Shown: piece by piece, positions 36,468 to 47,702 of the stretch
Numbering within the stretch: the stretch's first letter is position 1
Layout: every line of letters starts with the position of its first letter
Origin: Henckelia pumila
Lineage: Eukaryota > Streptophyta > Magnoliopsida > Lamiales > Gesneriaceae
DNA length: 64,000 bases
Assembly (NCBI RefSeq): GCF_033568475.1
Contig: NW_027331841.1
Coordinates: forward strand, 1 to 64,000
Reading direction: 5' to 3'
Program-made: the position numbers and the translations under genes
The notes under the pieces: generated by a model
Seen by the model: only the letters and a program-made list of their open reading frames with translations
What the model was told of the DNA's origin: nothing
The model's database searches: none

Positions 36468-39086
36468 TGAAACGACCCTAACTCTATAAATAATAAATAA
36501 ATAAATATGCGGAAATTTTTTTTTTTTATTACTTACTAAATAAAATATGTACATATATGCCCATACATATATGCACAGAATAAAAAGATTTAAAATAAAT
36601 AAATAAATAATTAAATACTTAAATAAAAATGCATTCTTTAAAATAAAATAAATATCTGAGTCAAACATTTAATTAAAAATACTGCAAAATTTGCATGCAC
36701 TGACAATATTCCATAAAATATTCAAAATTCACAACCACTGAAAAATAATATAAAATGTAACATGCTGACATAAATAAAACATGCATGTGACTCAGACATC
36801 TATCACGGTCACGGGGTCACTGCATGTCCGCTCATACATCTTCGCCTCCGGTGGGTACAACCTCATCCTCAACGTACTCACCTGCACCATACTAGTGTAG
36901 TGAGCCTAGAGGCCCAACATGCTAACATAACAAGGGTTTAAAATAATTTAAAATAATTAAATACTAATACATACATATACATGAATGAGCATGCTTGAAA
37001 ATTTCATAACATCACATAACTTAACTTAAATAACATAATACATAAACATTGTTGAGCAATTATTTTCTAACATCGCATGGTTGTATCCGTAGTGTAACCT
37101 TAAATCATACATTAAATACTGATCAGCGTGGAAACCAACGTACGTGGCGGTGACGAATCACCTCTTAAATTGGCAGTAAACTGCCCTTCAATAGGTCACA
37201 TATGGGGACGAATCCCCCTTAAATTGTCACACTACTTCAACTTCCAACATAAAATATTTTATTATTACTCAACCTTAAACATTTAATTATGCATAAAATT
37301 ATTTCATGAATGCATGTACTTAAATAAAATGTGTGTCCTTCATATATATTTAATTTAATTTCTTACTAACATATAAATATTAAAATAATTTAATGCATAA
37401 AAATAATTAAATATATAATCAGGACACATGAAATTTTCTCATGGATGGTCCTGGACTGCTGGCCCAAACACTCAAGCCCATTAACTTAAATCTGGCCCAT
37501 TAACCTACTTAAGCCCAATAAAAATTATTCTAAGCCCAATTAAATAATTAAAGCCCATTTAAAACATTCTAAGCCCAATAACAACTTAAACTGGCCCAAT
37601 GGGCCCAAAAGCCCAAAGACTGGCCCAATAACTTTCATGGGCTCAAAAGCCCATAAAATTAATGGATTAACTTAATTAAAATTTTAAAAGCCCAAATAAA
37701 ATTATTTGGGAGTCCAAATAATTTTATTTCAAATTAATTGGCCCAAAAACCAATTAATTCCTAAAATATTTTAAAATTAAAAAAACTCGAGCCCGGCCCA
37801 CCAAACCCGGACCCAGACCAACTTAACCCGATCCACTAACCTACTGACCCGACCCAGGCCCAGAACCCTGCCCAACCCGATCCCCCCCTCTCTCAAACCC
37901 TCTCGGCTGCGTGTAGCAGCCCTTCAAGGGCTGCTGCCGCACCAGTTCGGCCACCCCTGGCCGGACCGCCGTCGACAAGACCTTCACAGGGTCCTGCCGG
38001 TCCTAACCTATGCACCCACCAGACCCCTACCTGCCCTGCATGACCGCACACTCACCCCTTCCGCTAAACCCTAATCTGTCAACTAAGGGGGCCGATCTGC
38101 ACATGGTGGTTTCCTGGACTCGTTTGGCTCGAACCACTCGAGCCACTCGAGTCCAGGCCACGCACCACGCCTTCTGAACCCCTACCAGCAGTCGAACCAT
38201 GCATGGAGGAATAAAAAAACGTGAGCATGTCTTACTAATCCAACCAAAACCGTACGCCTTCATCAAACTCAAACATTTTCTGAAAAAAACTAAAAGTTTT
38301 TCGATGCACAACACTACACACACTATCATAACTGACATGGCAAGAAAAATCGAAGGAAACATGCCTTGCACCGTAAAAACGAGGAGAAAACGAGCGTGAA
38401 ACGATTCCGGGACGACAGGACGACGAACAACTCGAAGTTTCGAAGAAAACTCGGCTATGGAACCTCCTTGACTGATGACTCGATGAAGAAGATGAATGGA
38501 AGGGAGGGAGGCGGCTAAGAGGGTGAGTGATCGGGTGGTTTGGGTAGATTAGGTTTTGGGGTTTTAAATTTTTTTTTAATTAAAATAGGTTTTAGGATAA
38601 TTAAATATTAATAATGGTTTTAATACTAAAATATATAACTTAAAAGCTCCAACTAATACTTAAAAAAAATCTGATACTAAAATAAAAATCCCGAAATATT
38701 AAATTAAGGAAATTTTAAAAATACTAAAAAGTCAATATTTTGGCCTAATTTTGAATAAAATGGACTCCTAAAATTATATAAAATTAAATACTTAAAATTT
38801 TGAGATAATAAAACTCAAAATAATATTTTAGGGCTCTAAAAAGGCTCATAAAATAATTTGGGTGGAAAGTTGTCATCTCGTCCGTCCACGGTTCCGTCAA
38901 CGCGATAAAATGATTAAAATACTAAAAATCATAAAAATCACTAATTATGGGTTAAATGCTTAAAAATAAATTAAATCATGCACAAATAATTCACATAATT
39001 ATTTAACCCATAAATCTAAAATTTACATAATTAAATATCCTAATTATGCATGCGGATTTACGTATTTAAAAATACCGGGTGTTACA
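36468..39086 (-). repeat. 5' LTR of the younger gypsy element (2619 bp)
   Basis: Near-identical to 29230-31637 apart from length differences. It has about 180 bp (about 37620-37800) absent from the other LTR and a palindrome AGCAGCCCTTCAAGGGCTGCT at about 37914-37934 that is cut in the other copy. A 114-codon minus-strand frame (38027-38371) is shared by both LTRs but resembles no protein. Confidence 0.92.
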
Positions 39087-40235
39087 ATATGACATTACGC
39101 CCGTAAACTTTCATTCTTTGGATAGCCGCTTCGGCGCTCATCCCGAAGTGCATACCCCATATAACCATCCCGTGAGCCATGTTTGGATAGACGCTCCGGA
39201 GCTCATCCCGAAGTGCATACCCCATGTAATCACCACAAGACGCATAATTCATCAAAATATTTTTCATGTATCATATCATTCATCTTATCAAATCATATCA
39301 TATCATTTTCATAAACCTCGTAACATGCTCATAAAATTTTTCGTGATGCTACATGCTTAAATTTCTTCAAAACATTTCATTAGAAATTAGCTTTCATGAG
39401 AAAATCACATAATCATGCAATACATAACTTGACCGATCCACGTGAGGCATTCCGTCCGTTTCGAACCTTGAAAACTTTAAACTTCTTCATGGACATTCTT
39501 AAAAATAATTAAAATACCAAAATCATGATTTTTAGGACTCAAAAACTCATAAAATGGGGTGGGAAAATCGAGCCTGAGGCGCGGCCGCGCGCACAACCAG
39601 CGCGGGCACGCCGCCCGCTCTCAAAAGTGTGGCGCGCCCGCGCCTCCTGTGCGCAGACATGCGCGACTCAGGCGCGGGCGCGCCGTCGCGACTTCTTTTT
39701 CAGAAAACTGATCTTTTCTGCTCTTTTTCTAAACCACACTGCTTAGGGACGATTTTCCATCAAAAATACCATTCAACAACATCAAAATTTCAAAATAACT
39801 TGTACCAATACATCAAACATTCAAAGATTTTGAGTCAAAAACCTTCATAACTACTTTTACCAAAAAATCTGATATATTGCATTCAAATATTTCAAAACTC
39901 AATAAACATGAATCGAACACATCAGGAATGCTTCATGTATCACAATCAAGCAACATACTCATAAAATTTTCAAAAATCATGCATAGATCATCAATCAAAC
40001 ACCTAGGGTTTTACCTTAAAAAAATACATATATTTTTGAATGAGTTTAAAAACAGTAAAAACTTGTCTGAATCGTCTGATTGGGATTAACCTGGACGGCG
40101 AAACGATCGAGCCTTGAGAAGTGGAAGAACCCTTGCCTGAAGATCGCAGTGTTCGAAAGAAATTTTGAGAAAAGAAAAGTGAGCATTCAAAATCAGTGTT
40201 CAAAAATAAATTCTGAACGTTTTTTTTTTGGTGAC
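39087..40235 (-). repeat. 5' LTR of the older gypsy element, outer part, truncated
   Basis: Begins with the second ATATG copy. From 39232 it follows 22618-23675 of the 3' LTR. Similarity stops at about 40235 (GTGAC), leaving out the last about 325 bp of the LTR, including its terminus. It contains a tandem near-duplication around CTCATCCCGAAGTGCATACC at 39110-39228. Confidence 0.85.
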
Positions 40236-41488
40236 AAGCCAATATTAAATTTGGTGATTAATGTTTTGACTTTTTCACCGATCCAACTGTTCTGGATTTG
40301 TGGAAACTACTGGATCCTATTAAACCCATTGTTTCAAATTATATTGCGCTTTATTCTTTGGCAGGCCTATATTTAATTTGATGTGGATCTACCATAACTA
40401 TCCGAGTGCAAATAAAAAAAAAATTGGTTATAATATTTCGATTCTTTTTTTTTTTTTTTGACGGTATAATATTTCGATTCTATAACAACAAATTCGTTCA
40501 TTAGTTTGGCAAAATTCATTTGTCGATCAATTTCAAATCGCAACTAGCTATTTTCAGTTTTTAATGAATTCATTTGAAATTCATCTTTCAAATAGCTCAT
40601 CAAATTCAAACCCCCCATCCAAATACATGCATCTGCAACATATCGATCGACCATTAAGAGTACACAGACAGATACCAATTTTGTAACAAACAAAGCATAT
40701 TCCTGTTTTAAATTATTTTCTAGCCCCTTCTCTACTTTATGTTTATATATATATATATGTATCTAGTTTGGTTCAGTGAACAAAATTTCAGTTACGTACA
40801 TAAGATAATAAGTTGTAGGAAAATCTGGGCTGGAACGTGGAATCAAGAAAGCAATGAAGTATATATTATGAAGGTAAAAAAAAAATTTACTACAAAATAA
40901 AGATTTTCAATATTGAGGACATCTATAAAACAAAAACAAAACCAGGTATATATGGTGAAGGTAAAAATTATGTACCATTAGGTTCGTAATGAATTTGGAG
41001 ATTAATTAGTCGGAGAATAGACAAAATATTCCTAGATAGCATTTGTTCCATGTTCACGTGCTATTGTTATTGGACGATTCAATCATCGGAGACCTCGTAG
41101 TTACAACAACAAATAACAAATAGGCAGCATCAGTTCCCTAAAAAATACAGTGAAAAAGTACATTACTTATATGTTTTAGGTTAAATGGGTACGGCGGCTC
41201 GAGTATTTTAAATTCTGGGATTCGTTTGAAAAAGTACATTGAAAACGTTTTTAGTATTTATAAGTTCAAAATTTTAAATTAAAGTATGTGTTTGAGCAAG
41301 ATTCTTCTAAAATATTTTTGAATTTTTTTTAAATAAAGTATGCTGCAAGTATTGATTTTAAAGAACAATTATGTTTTTTTTTTTAGATTTTATGAGATTT
41401 AAAACATATTATTTTTTTAAATCTAAAACTAATTTATAGAATAGTCATTTAGATGCATATTTTTCCTTAAAACAACTTTGAAACATTT

Positions 41489-41875
41489 AGGATTCCTTTG
41501 AACAAGTACTTATAAATTATATTTATATAAGTTTTTTTTAAGAATAAATATGCGTCTGGACAACTTTTTTTAAAAAAAAAATTACACTTAAAAAAATTAT
41601 TTTTGTTATCTATCGTTACTTTCAATTTTAAAAACATTAAAAAAAACATATAACAATGGCCTCTAAAAAATATACTTAAAAAACACGTTTTAAAAAATAT
41701 TTTTCAAAAACGCTTTACAAAAATTTTGTCCAAACACAAACTTTAAGTTTTTTTCATTTATAAAAACTAAAAACCTTTTTTAAATATTTGTCTAAGCAGA
41801 CCCTTGTAATTTTTTTAAAAAATATTTTATTTTATAAAAAAAATTTATAAGTACTTGTCCAAATAAACAAGTTAA
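41489..41875. mobile_element. Foldback/MITE-like element
   Basis: Inverted arms share a perfect 16-bp core, CAAGTACTTATAAATT at 41503-41518 and its inverse at 41842-41857, extended by looser pairing (GATTCCTTTGAA / TTTATTTGGA). No clear target duplication. A diverged copy of the end lies near 41218 (GGATTCGTTTGAAAAAGTAC). Confidence 0.5.
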
Positions 41876-42435
41876 ATAAAAAGTGGCAAAACAAGAAAAA
41901 TTCCCTTTATTCTTGTTTTCCTTGTCTCCTTCAGATTTATAAGCATAAACCCAAACCCGCACGTAAATTGAAAGTGAAATGTTGTTGACAAAATTGAAAA
42001 ATTATATAAAAATATATTTCTTAAACTAAAAGTATTTACATCTTCGTAATAGTAGTACAAATTAATATCATAAAACTTGTAATTGAAAATTTTACAAGTA
42101 CGATAATCACTTATCTTGTTGTCTCCAAATATAAAAATAACCCGTACATCCACTTGTGATTGAAATACAACATTTTGACCACGGTCCACAAAACCTATTA
42201 TACATTTATACTGGTGTTGTTTATATATCTTCACTCAAAGCGCTTGAAAAATTAAATAAATAAATAAATTTAAAAGCAACAACACCTGATTGGGTTACAA
42301 TTCAATGATTTAATTTCTCCCTTTTTGTCACTCGATTTCTTTTTTAATTCGTCGACTTTAATATCGCCCCTGGTTTACAAAATTAATATTCTCTTGTAAC
42401 ACCTATATATATTCAAAGGATTACCCGATTATCCC

Positions 42436-42436
<1 letters not shown>

Positions 42437-42476
<40 letters not shown>

Positions 42477-42521
42477 TCTTTCAAAAAAAATAAAATAAAA
42501 AATAATAATAATAATAATAAT
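42437..42521. repeat. (TAA)n microsatellites
   Basis: About 13 TAA units at 42437-42476 and about 7 AAT units at 42501-42521, separated by an A-rich stretch. Confidence 0.9.
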
Positions 42522-43137
42522 GTTGAATTTTGACGGAAAATTTACTATGGATGGATGAACTCAAATTTTATATATTATCAAAGACTATTCGAGAATACTA
42601 AAAAGTGCATGAGGTAACTTTTTTTGCTTCCTTTATACACGTGGGCTATCTCTCTTTTTGCACTTTTAGAATGAAGAAATTGGTTCTCTTGATACATTAT
42701 ACTTAATTTAATGATGGATCTTTATTAAAAAAATCCAAAGTACCAAATTATTTCAGACGTTAATGGTGAAACTTTTAAGACTTAAGTCCTCCGTACGAGC
42801 TTGTGTGAATATATAGAACAATATGGGTTTGGGTAAAATGTTTGAGAATTCAAATTAATGAACAAAATTATATTTTCGTCTGTTAATTAACTTAAACGTT
42901 TTTTATTTTTTTATCACGTCATGATTTTATTTAAATTAAAAAATTTATAGGTGTGTAATGTGTTACTCACAAACACACATATATATATGTAACATGGAAA
43001 CGAAGTTTTAGACTTTTTGCTCATCATTCTCGTACATAAAGTTTCAATTTAACATTTTTCTAAAACACTAGAAATTTTTATAGAATGTGTGAAGAGATAC
43101 TACGATTGCTGATCGATCATGAGCTAATTAGTGGAAT

Positions 43138-44041
43138 TAGGGCCGATTCTAACAATTTTTGGGTCTAAATCTAACTTTTAAAAGAGGCCCCTAAATCATA
43201 ATGTGTGTTCATATTTTTTTAGACTAATAACAAATTTTTCAATTTAAGAAATGTGCAATAGTCAAAATATTTCTATTTTAATTGAGTTATAAGATCAAAC
43301 ATGACAAAATGATGACTATAAAACAACTCGTCTAACAGTTTAGAGCTAACAATATTGATCAAATTGTTCAGGAATTTTTTTTCTCAATTAATAGCATAAC
43401 CAATTCATTCAATCTTTTCATATAACATGATTTATTGAGGAAATGTTTTGAAAAGCTGTAAATTTGAGAAATTTTGTTTTGCACTTAAAACTGTAAAAAG
43501 TATAGTCAACAAGATTTTATAAGCAATATGAGTATTTGAAAAATATTTATCAATTTTTTTTAAGTAATTTACTACATTCATTATCGATTTTGTTTCTCTT
43601 GGTAATGAGAATTTCAAGAATGTCAACTCCGAAAACAAACCGTGCTCATTAATATCAGAAAAAACTCTTATGAGTCAGAAAATATGTTTTTATATTGGTC
43701 CAATTACAGTAATATATAATAAATTTAGGGAATAAAAATGTTTTTTTGTTTATATTGGGTATGAGAAAAATAATTTATATTTAAAAAAATTTATCAAGAG
43801 ACATAGGAATAATAAAATTAATAAATAAATTTATCAAAAAGCCCAGAAATAATAAAAAAAAATTTATATTGGGCAGTAGACAAAAAAAATAATTCCTGAT
43901 ATATGAATGAAAAAAACCAAAGAATAATTAATTTATATTGGATCAATTTATAATTTTATATAATAATATTTTTTTTCAAAATTATGGACCCCAAAAAAAA
44001 TGGGTCTGAATCGAACGACTCTTCGACCAGGAACGGCCTTG
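43138..44041. mobile_element. Non-autonomous hAT element with 8-bp target duplication
   Basis: The exact direct repeat AGTGGAAT flanks the element (43130-43137 and 44042-44049). Ends TAGGGCCGATTCT and, inverted, CAAGGCCGTTCCT form short imperfect inverted repeats. Subterminal TTTGGGTCTAAATC pairs with ATGGGTCTGAATC-type sequence. No transposase frame is present in the 904 bp. An 8-bp duplication with short imperfect ends is the hAT hallmark. Confidence 0.75.
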
Positions 44042-44049
44042 AGTGGAAT

Positions 44050-44876
44050 GAGCATTTTTTTCCTCACACGATCGACCAATGCTTATTGGAATCAGGCCGG
44101 CTTCCGCACTACTCATTCGCGCCCTATTGATCACGAGAAAGAACATATATCGATTCCCTTTTCATATATATAATGATCGATGAAAAACAAAACAAAATAA
44201 AATAAAACGATCAAGGAGATTAATTTCATATTGTTTGATTCATAAATAATATAATTTTTAAATTAAAAGGCTCCATACTATAAAAGAGAACAAATATCGA
44301 TATACATGACATAAAAGAAGAGATTGCGGATCTATTATGAATATAATACATATAAAGCAATATGTACGTACGTTCAATTCGTTTGTGGTGTCAAATCGAT
44401 ATTATAAATGTTCTCGAGAATTCATAAATTGGAATGAGTGGTCGTGGAAGACCCATTTGAAATGGAAATGCTAACCTTACTACAATTGAAAATACTTGCC
44501 ATGCTCAATATTTCTTTTACTACAATTATTCAATATTCATTCATCTTGCCAATAAACCCAACTTGTGGACCGTAATTGAAAGAGTATTCTCTCTAAATAA
44601 AGATCATGATTTAATTTTTGTTTTTTTCTTCCTAAAAAAAACGTGCATGAGTTACAAAATTTCAGAATCACTTTATAAAATTCTCATTTTGTCGGACTAA
44701 ATTTCGACCCTTTGCAATGGTCATAAATAGGAGTGTTTACCATTGCCACAACCTCAAATCAACGTACGTTCTTCAAGCTTGAAGTGCATAATTTTCTTTA
44801 CATATATAGTCGTGAGAAATATATATATAGTTAGCTAGCAAAATATATACTACAAAAACCATACTCCATAAATTTC
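44050..44876. other. Spacer and promoter of the CEP gene
   Basis: No gene supported. TATATATA-type boxes lie at about 44818-44830, roughly 50 bp before the CEP start codon. Confidence 0.5.
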
Positions 44877-45167
44877 ATGGCCACACTCACAAGGAACAAT
44901 TATCTGATGATGAGTACTCTTTATATCCTCGTGACACTGATGCTTCAGCTGCCGCACATGTCGCTGACAATCGGCGCCGCGGCGTCCTCACATCCGAAAA
45001 CTCGAAGTTTCGCATCCCAAACCGTTCACAAGCCAAATCCTCCACTCTTGTCAAGTGTTCGATTCAACCGATTTAAGAGGGTACAGACGGACGCTTATAG
45101 GCCGACGTCTCCCGGAAATAGCCCTGGTATGGGTCATGACAATCCTCCCAACGGAGCCCATGCATAA
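44877..45167 (+). CDS. CEP (C-terminally encoded peptide) hormone precursor
   Basis: Single-exon, 96-residue precursor of a secreted 15-residue peptide hormone. In Arabidopsis, CEPs signal nitrogen status and restrain root growth through CEPR receptor kinases. Residues 1-35 include a hydrophobic signal peptide (MMSTLYILVTLMLQLPHM). A variable middle follows, then one conserved domain, AYRPTSPGNSPGMGH at 73-87, then a short tail DNPPNGAHA. Prolines 76, 79 and 83 match the hydroxyproline positions of known CEPs (DFRPTNPGNSPGVGH type). The first residue is Ala preceded by Asp, and Met replaces the usual Val. Only one domain copy is present. The ATG at 44877 is the first in frame. Confidence 0.9.
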   Translation: MATLTRNNYLMMSTLYILVTLMLQLPHMSLTIGAAASSHPKTRSFASQTVHKPNPPLLSSVRFNRFKRVQTDAYRPTSPGNSPGMGHDNPPNGAHA

Positions 45168-46413
45168 CAACTGATCGACGTTAATCTTTGGATATGATCA
45201 TGCAAAAAAATAATCTTGATTTTGTCGTATCGCTTCGTGCTTGGTGAGTTTTTTTTATGAAAATTTGTCCTTCATGGAAAAATAAGATACCTCTGTTTTT
45301 GTGTGTGTGTGTATTAATTATTATAAGGTTTTGCCTCGGAGTCGAGTGAAAATCAGAATGATGTGGTGCGTAGGGTGGTGCCCTGCATGCATGCAACAAA
45401 GGGGTCGTTCGTTTGTTTGAATTTCGCTTTTTGTCAAAATTGGATTTGTTTCTGTTGAGGATTTAAATTTCAATTGATGTATTAATATATATATATATGT
45501 ATTTTCCTACGTACTAGGATATTATATTATCCCTTGCACAATATATGTACTTAATATGTTATTTTCTGGTTTAAGTTATCAGTTTCCTTTAAAGTTTTAC
45601 TCAGTTTATTTACTCAAATTACGTTTTATATTAATTTGTTTAACTGATTTCTTATGAAAAGTTAATTATAAATGAGAGCATTAGAAATTAAAATAATGAG
45701 GTGAGTTGCACCGCTTAATATTTAAGGAAAAATTTCAAGAGAGAAGATTAAGTGAGAAAGAGGACAAGGCGCTAGATTATCAATGATAAATTAAGGTATT
45801 GTTTGGGATAATTTTAAGGAAACATTTATGAGTTTTTGGTCAATAAAATTTCATAAAATTTCAAATTTTAATAAAAAAAATTTTTTCTAGAAACTCTCTG
45901 AAACACTACTTCAATTTATTTTAATATAGACGATCGATTATATAATAGGTGATAAAACACAATAGCTAGCATATATAGGAGGATTCATATAATCGATACA
46001 CATAATGAGATAAAGACTTAAGTGCATGTGGTGTTGTTCTAGGATAAATCTTGTTGACGAGCCTAATGCTAGGTTGAAATCTACCGCTTAATGCATGGTT
46101 TCTCTTCATTAATTAAGAAATTAAATACTTGCAAAAAAAATTTACTATAAGTCATCTTATTTTAATAGGACAGAACATAATTTTAAGGAATCCAAAAAAG
46201 GCATGGGGATAACTTCAGGCCAACAAATAAAATAATTACCTTTAATTAATTATATGTTTTGCATGTTTGCATATTTTCCCTTGGTGGAATAGCAAAGGTA
46301 ATATTAACCATATTTATTATTATACTAGTAGATATTGATGTGAGTAAAAACCATATGTTAATTTTTATTTACTGTAAGGGATATCATGACTCATAAAAAT
46401 TATCAGAATCAGA
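45168..46413. other. AT-rich spacer downstream of the CEP gene
   Basis: No gene supported. A GTGTGTGTGT run lies near 45300. A small inverted-repeat patch at about 45795-45915 (GGTATTGTTTGGG / AAACACTACTTC) may be a MITE remnant. Confidence 0.55.
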
Positions 46414-47702
46414 TGTTGTCACTAGACAACACCCTACACAACATGCAGCGAAAATATTAAAACGTGAATAGTAACAGCAAACCAACAGTAAACCAACAGT
46501 AAAAATACCCATGAGTAAATATGCACAAGTACTAAAGTAATAAAATGTTCCACATATAAATAGATTCAGATGTTATGACTAGGTTTTGACAACATCTTTA
46601 ATAACACCTTGATTAACATGCATCAGAATTTTTGAAAGCATGAATAAAATAGATAAGCAACCAAACAAATCAGACTCAAATATTTAAGCAAGAGTATAAA
46701 ATACTCTTGCAGCGCCTCAGTGCAAAACTTTCACTAAAAAAATAATCAAAGAGTTTTACAAATCCTATAACTAGTGAATTATTTCAAAAATCATATTTCT
46801 CAAAACATGTGAGAAAATAAATAAATAAAAACAACTCTCTTAAAAGTCTACTGAATGTAGAACAAGAAAACCCAAGAAAGAAGTTGATCCGAGATGCCCA
46901 AACACGAGAGCAACACAATCTTCGATCAACAATCTTCAAGTGCTCTCAAAACTACAAGGCATCTACGAACAATAAATTCAGCAAATTGACAAGAACTCTT
47001 CAGCGTGAAAGCACTCCAGAAAGTCGAGTTCTGTCATCTACGTTCAAGTTCTGTCATCTACGTTCAAGCTCTATTTTTTTCTGCACGCTCAAATCCTCAT
47101 CTACGGATTGATCTATCTTTTCTGCGCTCTCTCTCGTTTTCTTCAAGCCACTGAATCTCTACGCTCTTCTTCTATTTATGCGTGTCAAACTTATCTCCAA
47201 AAAGAGTCTTGATCTTGTTTCCTTAATTCAAACTTGAATCTACAATGATAAGAAAACAAATATAAGTTAAATTAAGAGATAAATTAGATATATTATGATA
47301 AGTGCATAATATATCTTACAAAATAATCAAGTAAATATAGAAATATTTAAGCCCTTTAAAATATAGGAATATATCATTCTATAATCCAATATAAAACAAT
47401 TCCTATTTAAAATATATCAACCAATAAGATATTTAAAAAGATATAAATTCAAGTCCAAGAAACCATATTTTAAATCTAGAAATATTATATTATCTCAATT
47501 TAAATCAAAACAATTCCTAATTTAAATTATATCAAACATATAGATAGAAAACACAATTTTAACTATCAATCCGCAAAACACAATATTATAATCTTTCGAA
47601 ACATTGGAAAGATATCAAGGAATAATTGTCTTTTCATTTACATTTCATAATAATTTGTTATTATAGTAATAAATAGCTAAAATTTAAAATTGTGTGTTAA
47701 CA
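46414..47702 (-). mobile_element. Probable solo LTR of a copia-type element
   Basis: Ends TGTTGTCAC...GTGTTAACA give TG...CA termini. On the minus strand a TATA box (CATAAATAGAAG, near 47178) is followed by a GAGAGAG-rich leader-like region, the usual order U3-TATA-R-U5 of a copia LTR. No PBS, gag or pol sequence adjoins it, and I found no exact target duplication. A 20-bp unit GTTCTGTCATCTACGTTCAA is duplicated in tandem at 47028-47067. The terminal CAGATGTTGTCACTAG motif recurs, diverged, near 46567. Confidence 0.5.

Larger units (their letters stand above)
29230..39086 (-). mobile_element. Younger, complete Tekay/Del-like Ty3-gypsy element nested in the LTR
   Basis: A 9857-bp element with both LTRs, PBS, gag, protease, RT, RNase H, integrase and PPT, all on the minus strand. 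It is flanked by the exact 5-bp duplication ATATG (29225-29229 and 39087-39091). Its termini are TGAAACG...GTTACA on the plus strand. The two LTRs are nearly identical where aligned, so the insertion is recent compared with its host element. The coding region has a short frameshift near 32360, a disrupted Gag N-terminus and a likely intron between gag and protease. Confidence 0.93.
22187..40235 (-). mobile_element. Older Tekay/Del-like Ty3-gypsy element, interrupted by a younger one
   Basis: Read on the minus strand: truncated 5' LTR (40235-39087 plus 29229-28671, split by the insertion 29230-39086), PBS, gag-protease, RT, RNase H, integrase with a chromodomain-like end, PPT and 3' LTR (24004-22187). 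Domain order PR-RT-RH-IN marks Ty3/gypsy. The [20 protein letters not shown] and C-terminal WRN...VEEAT patterns point to the chromovirus Tekay/Del lineage. At least two frameshifts and three stop codons interrupt the coding region. The first about 320 bp of the 5' LTR are missing, so no flanking target duplication can be read. Confidence 0.85.
40236..43129. other. AT-rich spacer with foldback-like repeats and microsatellites
   Basis: No gene supported. It holds an inverted repeat at 41489-41875 and (TAA)n microsatellites at 42437-42476 and 42501-42521, listed separately. The sequence just after 40235 does not resemble the LTR. Confidence 0.6.

Noticed and set aside
46884-47111. 75-codon plus-strand frame
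   Set aside because: It covers the tandem 20-bp repeat in the presumed solo LTR and has no protein-like pattern.
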